DNA from: Angiostrongylus vasorum
Lineage: Eukaryota > Nematoda > Chromadorea > Rhabditida > Metastrongylidae
Assembly (NCBI GenBank): GCA_018806985.1
Contig: JADANN010000409.1
Location: forward strand, 682,001 to 746,000
Direction: 5' to 3'
Length of the DNA: 64,000 nucleotides
This document shows, one piece after another, positions 12,885 through 23,929 of this stretch. The notes under the pieces are model-generated. The model searched no databases, was not told where the DNA came from, and saw only the letters and a list, made by a program, of their open reading frames with translations. Position 1 is the stretch's first letter. Each line of letters starts with the position of its first letter. Made by a program: the position numbers and the translations under genes.

Positions 12885-13389
12885 CTGGCATCAAAAATGA
12901 AAGCATTACGGTTGCAAGCTGACACACACATACTCAATCAAAGAAATGTTCAACGTCAGAACGAGCGATATGATGTCTTTGCGGTTTTTTTCCCCGCTTC
13001 TCAGATTTCCCAATTCCTTGTAACTACCAGTTCAAAGCAATAAAACACTGCACATCACTGACACTTCAGACATTATTGTGTCAAACTATAAAGGAATCAG
13101 TAGTAATGGAACTCAGTCAGTAGTAAACAGAAATTTGAAAAACTTTATTTATTTTCCTTATGTTCAACAGTAATCGCAAGAATTCAAGGGCCAATATCGG
13201 GATACCCATCACCTTACCCTCTCCGTCTGTGTTCATTGTTGTCTACATCGTTCTTTCTGCTTCTATTTTCAAGTCAGATCCACAACTATTTGATTCTACC
13301 GCTAAGTATTTCACGATTCGGCCTTAAGGCTTTATTGCTTAATCGTGGGAATGGATCAGATTATGATGTATTATAAATAAGGCATTCAT

Positions 13390-13464
13390 TCATACGGCAC
13401 GGCCACCATCCAGAAGGCGTCCGTCATAAATCGGTCGTCCGTCAGTAGGCGTTGAGATATCGTC
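13390..13464 (-). CDS. Candidate terminal exon of an unrecognised gene
   Basis: A good acceptor (ACATTTGTTTCAG) leads directly into 25 codons ending DGRPIYDGRLLDGGRAV-stop; an AT-rich tail follows. The acceptor quality and the low-complexity-free, charged sequence suggest a real last exon. Upstream exons would lie above 13.5 kb on the minus strand but were not identified. Family unknown. Confidence 0.4.
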   Translation of the reverse strand, partial: DDISTPTDGRPIYDGRLLDGGRAV

Positions 13465-13874
13465 CTGAAACAAATGTAGTTGAAGGTTACCAAACCTTGC
13501 TTCGGTCAAGAAAGGGTTATGATTTCATGTGTTAATAGTATGGTGATGAATTGGCATATACTATAAACGAATTGAAAATATCCCTCATTATTTTATAACG
13601 ACGACTATCTCGACATCTAAACGTTTAAAGTAGTCGACTTGAAAAAAACCATTGATATCCGTCACTCCAAATATCACTAAGAGAATATGAAATTCCTATC
13701 GTGCTAGACCTGAGTTCCATCTTTTTAACAGACTCAAGACATAAATTCCATGAACAAAGTATAAAAAACTTTTTTAAACCTGGGAAACATCGACCAAAAG
13801 AAACTGGATACTCTTCAATGTGACATGATTGCCGAGTCTCTTCATAAGACGGTCTAACTATCATCGTCAAGCTA

Positions 13875-14000
13875 ATCCTTCAAGCGGCAACCTAACTCAA
13901 ACAATGAAAAGTTCGAGAACCTTCGTGAATGTTCGATTCAAGGGGCTGATTTAACGCAGAAAGTGCTGGAATCTTCATAATGTGATACAGTGATCTCGGG
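13875..14000 (+). repeat. SINE family 2 tail fragment
   Basis: CTTCAAGCGGCAACCTAACTC ... CGAGAACCTTCGTGAATG ... AACGCAGAAAGTGCTGGAA, the 3' part of family 2. Confidence 0.5.
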
Positions 14001-14519
14001 TTATATTTGAAAGGTCTTCATTGTAAAATTAATTAATGAATGAGGCCTATCATTATTCGGAACATAATGTCAGTTTTTTGCACCGTTTCGAATTTGAAAC
14101 CTTCTCTGCTTGCTTTTTAAACGATTGAGGTTCTATGTCCTTGTATGCTGAATGTCCTTTGATCATTAATAATTTTAGAAGTGGAGATTCTACTGAAGAA
14201 GTCCGTCTTCATTTTATATCAGAAGGATTACTTCTCCAAAAAAATTAGTGCAGCCGGCGTGTTGAAAATCTCACGAAATACTCTCGGACGGGATCGTATC
14301 CTAACTAGCTAGCCGTGTATCTTGGTGGGAAGTTCAGGCTTTGACTTATATCCACACCATATCATTTGCCTATGAAGGCAATATATCCTTGATGGCAACG
14401 AGGAATGACAGCTTTACTTCGAGCAACAAGAAATTTTTTGAGCATGTTATAGTCAGAGAGCTGACCAGTATAAAGTGTAACATAGCGGCGACATTTTTTT
14501 ATTCGTTTCTCCTCATCGA

Positions 14520-14760
14520 GGCTCGTCTTTCTCCCTCTCTCGTCGAGTAACACAGACTGAATTCCAAGCAGTGGTACACGATATGTTGCCGAATGTATCG
14601 CTAATCTTGTCGGTTATGGACTGGATTCGACTCGATGCGGCAACGAACAACCACATCGAGAGGGCGAACACCTGTAGACCATTGATTCGGATGAACCCAG
14701 CTCTGAGGAAGACAAAGACGTCGAACCGTTAGCTTAGTGAACAAACTTTCTATCGACTTT
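14520..14760 (+). repeat. Penelope-related repeat fragment with degenerate hammerhead-like motif
   Basis: Contains AGCT, CTGAGGA, a GAC...GTC hairpin, GAACC and GTTAGCT (about 14698-14735), the same layout as the motif at 17717 but with a damaged GAAA. The upstream part (TCGACTCGATGCGGCAACG...) is related to inverse-orientation sequence at 46200-46300, so this is a dispersed repeat and not necessarily part of the adjacent element. Confidence 0.45.
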
Positions 14761-15721
14761 GTGTTTGCTTAATAATAGAAGACAGAATTCCATATCTTTT
14801 CAGTTTTAACGAATTTGAAGTCAAAATGAACATATTACGAAGATTATGTACTTCAGGCTAATCTCGTTTAAAATCTTTTAAGCCCTAAGATCCGCAAGTA
14901 GTCCAGCTTCCTCAAAAATCATCTGTAATTATCGAAAAACTAACAACGTTGCAAATATGTCAAGGATAAGCTTCTTGTCGTGAATGTAATTTTTCTCGGG
15001 GAAAAAAATTTCATTTAGCACACAGATGTTTTCTAGAGAATGACTCGCAGTTGTTGTATGAATTGGATAATTAGATAGTGAATAGAATAATTATTTAGAA
15101 ACTCGTCGCTGGGTTTGGATCGCAATGCTCAATTGACCTTATCAATTCGATAAAGGGTTTGTTTTGAAGTGATGGACGCATTAAATCTTGAGTTTCTTTG
15201 CATGTTTTGTAGAACTGAACTTTGAACATCTGTGTGGAGAGGAATCTTTGGGAGAGAACAGTAGCTCTATCACGCCGCTCAAAAAGGTCAAATCAAAGAG
15301 CCACTACTGGTCAAGTTGCAAGCAAAATCCATGAAACAGACTGCGCACCAAGAACATCCAGGGTTACTGTGCTAGGAGGCATAACGCTTCCGGAAAATGC
15401 GCGTTCATTGTTAGAATTGGGTCCGAGTTTCGCGCCTAGTCAACCCATTTCTAAACCAATCCTGCGCATGATCACGTGTAGTCTGCATGAACTTCAAAAT
15501 CAGCTACGTTACAGAGTTAGGCTAGAAAGGTTAGGTAAAAGTAGTACCAAGGGGCAACTACCTCCAATACCTTTTGCCCGAAATTTCCTTAAACAAGAGC
15601 TACCAAATAGCGATAATGACCCTTACATTTCGTTTATTTTTCCGACGAAATTCTCTGCATACTTAATCACTACCAGAAAAGAAAAATAAGCCCCAACCTC
15701 ACACACAAACAAAAATGTGGT

Positions 15722-16876
15722 ATGCGCCAGGTTAGAGAGCTCTTGAACTCAAAATCTGTTAGACTTCCTATTAGTGATAAAGGTGGAGAATTTGTAGTTA
15801 TTCCTAGTCAGTTGGATATTTGGATAACAGAGGAGCATCTCAATGATGTTTCTCTTTATCGAGCATCCTCTGAAAAGGAATATAGAAACCAATGCGGGAA
15901 ATTAAATCAAGAATGGGTCAACACGGCGAAGGCCGCAGGTTTAGAGCCTTCAGTTATTTCTCGACTTAAAAACGAACATCCAATTTGCCCTGTCCTTTAC
16001 TTGCTTATTAAAACACATAAGCTTACTTCAACTGATGATATTACATCAACGAACCAATCATCGTTTAAAGTTAGACCTATCATCAGTTGTATAGGCGGGC
16101 CAACGGATAGAACAACGTGGTTCCTAAACCTTATCCTGACCCAGTTGTTAAAATTCATTCCAACCCATCTACCTAACACGAAAATATTTCTAGACCACCT
16201 ACGGTGCGCGCAACCAAACTGCACCCATGTAATGGAGTCATTCGATGTTACTTCACTTTATACCAGCGTGTCGAATGACTCCGCAATGCAAGCCATTCTC
16301 GAGTTGCTGGTAGAGCACGAAAAGAAAATAAAAATGTACGGCTTGTCAATTGCGCAACTAATGACTCTCTTAAAACAGTTTCTCAATTGTTCAATCTTCA
16401 GGTGGTCTGGAAAATATTTTGCACAAATTAGAGGGTTGGCCATGGGACAGCGTTTAGCACCAAACCTTGTCATCGCTTTCATGTCTAAAGTGGAAGCTCC
16501 AGTTCTCGATCACCGACCCCTACTCTACTGTCGATACATAGACGACTGCTTCATCGTCTGTTCCACACAAGAACAGATGGATGAGTGTTTTGAATTGTTA
16601 AACCGACAGTCAGAGTATATAAAATTTACACGAGAAAAACCAACCGAAAACTGGCTTCCATTCTTAAACATACAAATAAAGCTCTCAGAAAGTGGCTATA
16701 TAACAAAGTGGTATGGTAAGCCAAGTAATAAGAACATACTAGTTCACTACCTCTCCTCTCATCCTTCACAAATGAAAAAAAGCACTTATCAAAAAACATG
16801 TACCGTACGGCTAAAAAATGCGTGCACAGGAGAAGAGAAAAGGAAGGAATCGCAAAACCTGGCACGAAAAAATTGA
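15722..16876 (+). CDS. Penelope-like reverse transcriptase (longest open part)
   Basis: 384 codons covering fingers, palm and thumb of a Penelope-type RT. The active-site aspartates are in RYIDDCF (residues about 262-268). Motif A is ESFDVTSLYT, and GLAMGQRLAPN fits the motif B position. After residue about 350 the natural continuation moves to another frame, because the run at 16775-16781 has seven A where six would keep the frame; the last 30 or so residues of this ORF are therefore out of frame. The preceding ORF (15222-15689) joins if one A is removed from each of two A5 runs. It acts in target-primed reverse transcription together with the GIY-YIG part downstream. Confidence 0.88.
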   Translation: MRQVRELLNSKSVRLPISDKGGEFVVIPSQLDIWITEEHLNDVSLYRASSEKEYRNQCGKLNQEWVNTAKAAGLEPSVISRLKNEHPICPVLYLLIKTHKLTSTDDITSTNQSSFKVRPIISCIGGPTDRTTWFLNLILTQLLKFIPTHLPNTKIFLDHLRCAQPNCTHVMESFDVTSLYTSVSNDSAMQAILELLVEHEKKIKMYGLSIAQLMTLLKQFLNCSIFRWSGKYFAQIRGLAMGQRLAPNLVIAFMSKVEAPVLDHRPLLYCRYIDDCFIVCSTQEQMDECFELLNRQSEYIKFTREKPTENWLPFLNIQIKLSESGYITKWYGKPSNKNILVHYLSSHPSQMKKSTYQKTCTVRLKNACTGEEKRKESQNLARKN

Positions 16877-17051
16877 CATTTCCAATGGCTACGACGTAGA
16901 AGCCATCGGGTTAGACAAAAACGTAGGGTAGTTCCCCAAAATAATGTTTCGGACGTAAGTAAGATCCCTTTTAAGCAACCCTTCATATCAAACGAAATAA
17001 GTTACGCCATTAAGAGATGCCTAAGAAAAAAGTGGTCTTGAAAATTATATA

Positions 17052-17470
17052 ATGATTATTGACATCCCACCTAATACCCTACGCCGTCAGTTAGTTCGCA
17101 ACCGTCTCTATGATCGTTTGTGCAGCTCAAAAAACTGTATGATCTGTCCTAACGGGAGAGACGGGGATTGCATGAGTTCAGGTATAATATACTTGGTCTC
17201 ATGTAACCCATGCAGTGAGGAATATATTGGGGGAAACGGGTAGACCACTTTGTGTCCGCATAAAAAGAACATCTGGATAGGAAAGCTAAAATTCGTCAAA
17301 ACACTCCTCTAGGTACGCATAGGGCACAAAAAGCACAACGGCGATGATTTTGAAGTGACCGTACGGATCCTGGAGCAGGAATCGAAAAACATCAACGCGC
17401 AAAACTCTTGAAGCGTTTTCGATAAATTTCAAAAAATCCAAAGATGAACCGGAAAGACGAATGCCTCACT
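17052..17470 (+). pseudogene. Penelope GIY-YIG endonuclease domain, frame-broken
   Basis: The segment opens with ...RNRLYDRLCSSKNCMICP and a small-residue cysteine cluster typical of Penelope endonucleases, then GIIYLVSCNPCSEEYIG. The following conserved stretch (RPLCVRIKEH) is one frame over because of five G at 17229-17233, and again after the A5 at 17262-17266. The C-terminal stretch matches the intact reading of copy 2 (HNGDDFEVTVRILEQES). It would nick the target DNA. Disabled as written, unless the extra bases are sequencing artefacts. Confidence 0.75.
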
Positions 17471-17716
17471 ATTACACGTGACCTGGCGCCCTATTTCAAA
17501 ATGATGTTTTGACCCCGGGGTGTGTCGTGCTCGCGACCCCACGTGAACAACGCGTGGGCCAGTCCCTATTCGTTACACCACGGTGAGTAGCCTTTCAGTT
17601 TGACCGTAGCATCCTAACCCACCATCTATTTAAAACTTTGATCTTCATTAATACTTTAGCCTTTTCCACCAAATAAAGTATTCTAATATAATTCTAATTC
17701 TAATGAAATACGTCCA

Positions 17717-17752
17717 GGCTCTGAGGAAGGCGAAATCGCCGAAACGTCAGCC
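17717..17752 (+). ncRNA. Hammerhead-like ribozyme motif in Penelope 3' region
   Basis: In order: GGCT, CTGAGGA (fits CUGANGA), one extra A, GGCG-AAAT-CGCC hairpin, GAAAC, GTC, AGCC. The outer GGCT/AGCC can form stem I and the GGCG/CGCC pair stem II. GAAAC-GUC provides the other core strand and a cleavage triplet after a minimal stem III. Penelope-like elements are known to carry hammerhead ribozymes of this compact type. Activity is inferred, not shown; the extra A before stem II is a departure from the standard core. Confidence 0.6.
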
Positions 17753-18439
17753 ATCGACCAACAACACCAACAACAACGACAACGACAACGAAGACCTATA
17801 CCAACCTCGCACCAGCTAAAGAAGATCAGTTTATAAGATCATATAAATAAATATATGAAGTTTGAACATCCCTTGAAATGTAGGTGCCATGGAATTGTCG
17901 CAAGGCTATGCTATTCTCCCCATCGCACACTTCAAACTTGGGAAAATAAGTTTTTCAACTATAAGGTCCAAGAGTCATGGTTCGTCAAATATTTGGCAAC
18001 TTTTGAAGCTTGTATACTGGAAAGCACAGTGCTAGCGGTGGTTGGCAACTATCTGCGTCATCATGTAACATGTTGATTATTGGATAACTAGACCGATTTC
18101 GATGTACTGGACGAGCATATCACTATTTCCTTATGTATTTATTTTCCTTTGACTATCTTGTTTTCAAATCTGTTATTGTCTCATTCATCCTATTTCTATT
18201 TCGGTTATTTTGCTTAAATTTCACTTACTTTTTAACTTAGTTCTTATTTTTCGCCTTTTAACTCTTTGTGCTTTAATGCACTTTTTAATTGTATGCCATC
18301 AAAAACCAAGTTATTCACTTAATTCCTAGATTGCTGACATCAAAACGAAAACTTTAAGACAGGGTCAGTGCCTAACACCTCTTCTTCACTTCTTCGGAGA
18401 GTTCTCCGTAATTTATCAAACTTCAATGTACACCTCGTC

Positions 18440-18540
18440 AGATCGTTAAAGTACCTCAAACTTGGGTAAATGGGACAACTTCGCAGTCGATTACTCTTCA
18501 CCATTCTAACGTTGGCATTCATAAAATGCTGGTCATTTCA
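18440..18540 (-). other. Coding-like open segment, unassigned
   Basis: Minus-strand stretch after an ATGACCAG acceptor reads HFMNANVRMVKSNRLRSC..., with a possible GTACTT donor. It could be an isolated exon of a gene whose other exons were not found, or chance. The rest of 17.86-20.45 kb shows only AT-rich sequence and repeats. Confidence 0.22.
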
Positions 18541-19104
18541 CGAATAATATGAAAGTGAATAATCGTATTATTATTACAAATATAATCATAAAATTGCTAG
18601 ACGAAAAAAAATAAATCCTACTTAAATATGGAAGAAAAAAATCTGACGACTTAATTAGAGTTAATGCGAACTTAAGTCATATCCAACGCATCTTATGTCA
18701 ACGCTATATCCAACCGACAATTTCCTTCCATGACTAAATTGTCCCGCTTAAAATCAGCTCAAGTAAACGTCTTTGAAGACATTTGCAAGTAGGTTCCCAA
18801 GAAAAAAAAAGCGAAAACTTGGTTACACAACTAATTTACTACCCTCGTTCTCATGTTACTTATTACTATTACTGAGTATAACAATAAAACAAGAACGTTG
18901 AACAATTCTCTTATGATAGCAGTCAAGAAGATGTCTCCTCTAAGACGGATGCACTCCTTGGCTGATGATTCTTCTACTGATTTTATTCTATGTGAATTTT
19001 AAATCACAACTACAGATTCGAAAAAATTTCTGTTGATAAGATAGCCACAATGATTATCATCGTTATTATTTATTTCACATTTATTCACATGAGCCATTTT
19101 CACA

Positions 19105-19340
19105 TCTACAGTGCGGATCCCAGCAATTCTTGCACTCGATTCGTTTTTCCCGCATTCATCGCCCACGAACGTCTTCGAACAACTCGCGTGTCGTTTCGGC
19201 TGCTGCTTGAGGATTTATGTTTTCTTTATGAATGTCCTAGAATGCTGGTCGAGACGAATCTCCCTGCAATTTTGGGGGATAGCCGAGCTACCGCGTTTCC
19301 CGTGGATTGGTGGAAAGTGTCATCAAAGCCAGATTTTCTG
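19105..19340 (-). repeat. SINE family 2 fragment
   Basis: CCCAGCAATTCTTGCACTCG ... AGAATGCTGGTCGAGACGAA, matching 49165-49515. Overlapping ORFs here are repeat-derived. Confidence 0.55.
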
Positions 19341-19724
19341 CTAAATGGCCAAACTCTTGACAGCGGAATAAAATCCTTAGCTCGTCTATCAGTAATATCG
19401 TACTGTTCATTATTAGGAGATAAGCAACATATACTGCCACGAATTTGAGAGAGCGTTCTGAAATTTACCAAACAACAATTTGTATCGGTTCGGATAATTA
19501 ACGTTTCTCGAATGTGTAAAGTACAAATGACAAGTGTAAATAGGTTAAAAAATAATAACAAATGTGCTATAGATCACTTCACTGCACATATGGGATGGAA
19601 ACATCCTACTGTGATTCTAGTGCAAAGGAAACATGATAGAACTGTGATTTATTTGAAGAGACAGAGAATAGTCCACATAATATGTGAAATACAAACATAA
19701 GGATGCTGACATATGAGCAAAGCT

Positions 19725-20110
19725 GGGAACCTCCGGTGGGCTTCCAACCCAGGACTACCCTTACCGTGAGCTCATGTGCTGTTCACTGCACCAACCTAGG
19801 CCCTTGCATTGCCTTTCTCTCACGCATATTTTTACTCTGTCGCTGATATCAGCAGTCACCCATCAACGGGAACGATCTGAAAAGCAGAAATCGGTATTGA
19901 ATCTGGTTTAGCCGAAGGTGCTGTCAAAATCACAATTCTCAACTTTGTATTTACTGCCTAATCATTTTTTTCTGAGAAAGGCACCTCGGTTAGTATGGCA
20001 GATAGTACGTGAACTCCTGGTTGAGGTAATCGTGGGTTTCAAGCTCACTTGAGGCTCCAAGTTTTTTTCATATCTAAGCATCCTCGTGATTGTATTTCAC
20101 GTAGCACCCT
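19725..20110. repeat. Foldback family variant
   Basis: GTGGGCTTCCAACCCAGGAC ... CACTGCACCAACCTAGGCCC on the left, and AAGGCACCTCGGTTAGTATGG ... GAGGCTCCAAGTTTTTTTCA on the right, the same layout as 52600-53060, more diverged. Confidence 0.5.
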
Positions 20111-20518
20111 GTCGTGAAAAAAAATGAATGGGCAATAGATAAAAAGTAAAGACATTGTAAGACCCTACATCCCTAAACAAACGGACAAACGTAAGCAACG
20201 GTATGCGTAGAAAGTACCCCTTAGCTGAATCATCCTACAATTTAATGATAAAAAAAATTGACCACCGGGAACTTTGAATCGTTGCAGCTTTGGGGGGAAC
20301 GTGGACCACTTAAACTCTTCATTCCTTCTCCTACGTGTAATTGTTATATACAGCGCTTCCTTTATTCTCCCAGTATGTGATAGCGTGTTAGTTATTGGTT
20401 TTAAATGAAAGCATGCCTTCTATGGAATTTTTGTCACCTTCCTGAAAATTTTTTTAAGTTGGGAACCACATTTGAGCCCGAAGATCGCAGAGTGTCCAAA
20501 ACCAATAGACGATTCTAG

Positions 20519-21523
20519 AACTCAAACGGGTTTCACTGCTTAACTGGTAATGATGTACTGCGCATCCATACACGTGAAAGCAATCGATATAATTTGGCCA
20601 ATAAACGATTAGACAAGGATCAAAAACGGCTACATTTTGCACTGGAAGCATACGTAGATTCAGGGAATCTGTGGATCATCTTTCTCAGCTGCACCTGATT
20701 GACTTTTGACTGCTTCTTTACACACGCATTCATATGCATGAAGATGCGTTTGTTCGTATTATATATCTACGATGTGCATCCAGAGTCTTGTTCAGCCCAA
20801 AGCACGTAATGAAGTTGCGTGGAAGGACAAAGGAAGCGATGCGGGATCGTCAAAGTTCAAATGGATTTGGCGTAACTCATGGCAAACTTTATTCGTTTCA
20901 GTGAAGAGTAAGCCTGTTTGCATTATATTAACTAAACTGTAAGCCCCAAAGCTTCCACATCTTGCGCAAAATCTTTGATGTTGTGAAAACAAAGACTCGA
21001 ATTTGCCCTTTAACACTTTTGTTTCAACAACTTGCTTTGAGCAAACACACGATTTCTTTGAACAGTGATTGAGAGCTATTCCTCAAAAGAGCTACCACTA
21101 AGTTCAGTCGACATCATGTCACACAAACTCAGTTGTAAGTCACAGAAAATTCACAATCAGCTCAAGGCAATAGAAAAACTTGGAAAATTGGAGTATGGTT
21201 CTCACCAGGATAAAACGTTATTGGAGAAACAATGTAAATCATGCCCTATAGTTTACTGGTTCATCGTGGCGATGGGAGTTTCCTGAGTGGCGCATTGCTA
21301 TCTATGCAGTAAAAGATTGATATGCTCCCACGATCTAGGCCAAGTTGAGTTCCTCAGCATTTCCATCTACAAACTCAAAGTACATCACGAAATCATTGCT
21401 ACCAAACATTAAATCTTACTCCAACCAATAAATTTTAAAAGATAGAGCGTTCGCCGTTTTCAGTCAATGTTTTCATTTTTTCCAGGCAACGCTTGGTTGA
21501 CCCATTATGAGGGAACGAACTAG
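20519..21523 (+). CDS. Unrecognised multi-exon gene (4 phase-matched exons, 5' end not found)
   Basis: Four exons join without a phase conflict. 20519-20653 (acceptor GATTCTAG, donor GTAGAT): SNGFHCLTGNDVLRIHTRES then NRYNLANKRLDKDQKRLHF. 20796-20907 (acceptor CTTGTTCAG, donor GTAAGC): AWKDKGSDAGSSKFKWIWRN. 21066-21233 (acceptor TTTGAACAG, donor GTAAAT): SSKELPLSSVDIMSHKLSC then SQKIHNQLKAIEKLGKLEYG. 21486-21523 (acceptor TTTTTCCAG): NAWLTHYEGTN-stop. The first nucleotides of each exon complete the split codon of the one before. The product is basic and largely helical with no motif I can name. The last exon is short and could be accidental. Overlapping minus-strand ORFs here look like shadows. 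Confidence 0.5.
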
Positions 21524-22254
21524 TGGCATGTACATTACCTCTAACCGTTACGCTACATACGCCGTAGACTAAGCTCCTGAGAGAAAAAAATTATAAGAAC
21601 ATCTTTCATCACAAAACGTAGGACCCATATTGCAGATGATTCCCACAAAGAATGACTGAATCGGATTTCTTTTGTAAATAATATCACCAAAGTTCTTCAT
21701 ATTTGACTTTTACAGCTACTCAGTTCAAAAAAAGCCGTTTACAGAACAATTAACCACCGACATGGTGAAGATGTTAGTGCGATTGAACAAATGACAAGAG
21801 CGAAAGAGAAACAAAATTAGACTAAGCCTTCGGGATTGATATAATCAATCAGTAGTTCACTCACTACGGAATATTTCCAGGCCTTCAACTTTACAAGGCT
21901 GCAAAACTGGGTATTCAAAATCAAGATAGTCCTGTCTAATATTATATATTATATTAGTTATTATACTGGTTAAATGTCCGAGGGAATGCACTGACGGCAT
22001 CCGAGATAATGCACTAAATCCATGCTTTAAGCACGGTTTGAAAAAGATTTCTCGACGATGTTTCCATGAGTGCCACTTCTCTACACCACGGTCAAGCAAT
22101 TAGGGACTTGAAAAGAATTAAGACTACGTATGGATTGAATTTCACATTAATGAGTAATGTACTGGAAAGTATAGGCGTTCACCCGCGTTGACAGGATGTA
22201 AAACAACATAAAGATGACCAAGAAAAACGAGTTCACTGTCTGCGAGTACACTGG

Positions 22255-22535
22255 ACTTTCAGGGAGCGCATGTAGCGCGGTGGTCGGAAGCGCCTCGCAA
22301 TACACATAAGATCGATCCCCACGCCTCTGACCCACCAAGCCCTCCATCGCTCCGGGGTCGGCAAATTGGTACCAGACGTGTCTGAGAGGATAGCAGGATA
22401 CTGGCTCGATACATCGGTAGGCCACCGCGAGTCATTGTATAGCCAGATATGCGTTCAGTCACCTCCAACGATGCTAAATGAATGCTTGGCGCATCCCTTA
22501 TGGATTGATCAACGTCGAGAACTTTATCCCTTTTT
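22255..22535 (+). repeat. tRNA-derived SINE (family 1)
   Basis: Head GCATGTAGCGCGGTGGTCGG (A box) and AAGATCGATCCCC (B box), body with GGCAAATTGGTACCAGACGTG and CGATACATCGGTAGGCCACC, tail ATTGATCAACGTCGAGAAC then TTTATCCCTTTTTTTT. A complete copy. Confidence 0.85.
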
Positions 22536-23192
22536 TTTCACACTGGACTTTACTCAGGTTTCTATGATTTCTATGATGTACAAGCATAGATGCCCATAAT
22601 ACTATAAAAGAGAGATTACTAACAAAGTATGAAATAATACTGGTTAACAGATCCATGTAATAATGCAATCGAAAATCACCACTCATGAAAGGAGGGGGGT
22701 TTTCATACCTCTGCTACTTTTTTTCCAACCTTTTATATGTACATATTCTTCAGTAAATGTTTCCAAAGTTCTTAACCTACTCTTTGTTTTACTCCAAAAA
22801 CCTCCTCTGTCTTATAATAACGCCGCAAGTCGCATCCGATTCCAAGTGATCGCCCTAGAAAGAAAACATAAGTAAATTAAATGACGGAATCCTTGTTATT
22901 AGTGCAGAAATGGTCCCGTCATAAGACATCGGTGGCGTAGACTTCGTTCTCCTTCTCCCCATTGCCCATCTCGTCGATTCCTACAATTTCCTTCACCTTT
23001 GCTAGGTGATCCTTTGTCTTCAACCTCGTAAAAAGATCATCAAAAAAAAACGTAAAAGCATCGTCAACTCTCCTCGCCTACCTGCTCATGTAATGAGTAC
23101 GAATTAGATGAAGAAATGAAGGGGATAAGTCCTTCTAGAAAGTTACTATTGGAAGCATCAATGTCGGAATAACAGAGATCAATGAGCAAATA

Positions 23193-23530
23193 AGGGCGCA
23201 GATAGCGCACTGGTATTGCTGCCGTTTATCACGCGCACGGTGCTGGCTGATCACCATACCACGCTCACCGAGCTTCCTATTCGTCTGGGGTCAGAAAATC
23301 GGTACCAGACTTGTTTGAAAATACTTCACTTCCTGCAATTCAAGTGTTAACGCTCCAGCGCGGCTATCTCAGGACTCGAGGGAGAATCGACTTGAGCAGC
23401 ATTCGTCGACATTTATGACGAAAAGAAAACCCTCAAACAGCAGGCGAACCCACAGGCAGAAGTTCGAAGACCTTCGTGGTTGATGGATGTGAGGCGAATC
23501 GAATGCAAGAAATGCTGGGATAAAAGGTAC
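23193..23530 (+). repeat. tRNA-derived SINE (family 2)
   Basis: Head CAGATAGCGCACTGGTATTG (A box), body GGTCAGAAAATCGGTACCAG, GCTCCAGCGCGGCTATCTCAG, AACCCTCAAACAGCAGGCG and a 3' end CGAATCGAATGCAAGAAATG. Distinct from family 1 in the body and tail. Confidence 0.65.
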
Positions 23531-23929
23531 AATAAAATAAATGGGTAAATACGGGGTTGAAGGACTTGAAATATGAAATCAAAATCGGAACGGAAACCCT
23601 CTTAAGCTCGTGTTCACTCCTGGCTTTTAGGTGAAAATCTGTTTTTTTGATAAGGAATTCAGGTTTGGAAGTGATAATTTACCCAACGGTAAAATTTAGA
23701 CATAGGCCACTTCTTTACAATCAGAAAATGGTGCGTGCTTGACATCCCTGCATTCCCATAAATCTGTACCAGGCCCGATCACTGCCTTTTTTCGTCCAAA
23801 GATTCGAATCGGTCGTAAAATGAAAAAAGATCTCTTGTCATCGTTCAAGAAGAACAAGATAAGTTGTATACAACTAAAATATTTCCAGTAAAATCCTCTC
23901 CTCATACAACTGGCAGACAAAAATACGAC

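Larger units (their letters stand above)
15130..17860 (+). mobile_element. Penelope-like retroelement, nearly full-length copy 1
   Basis: Penelope-like element encoding a reverse transcriptase joined to a GIY-YIG endonuclease. The N-terminal part is read at 15222-15689, the RT at 15722-16876 and the endonuclease from about 17052 to 17470. RT motifs: SDKGGEFVVIP, KVRPIISCIGGPTDR, ESFDVTSLYTSV, GLAMGQRLAPN and the catalytic YCRYIDDCF. The GIY-YIG part begins GIIYLVSCNPCSEEYIG. After the stop comes a roughly 230-bp region with a hammerhead-like motif at 17717-17752, then a short CAA-rich stretch and an end resembling CATATAAATAAATA near 17850. The second copy at 54813-55215 shares this 3' end. 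The frame is broken several times, each time by one extra base in a homopolymer (15682-15686, 15711-15715, 16775-16781, 17229-17233, 17262-17266). The 5' end was not located; a related repeat lies at about 14520-14760. Confidence 0.9.
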
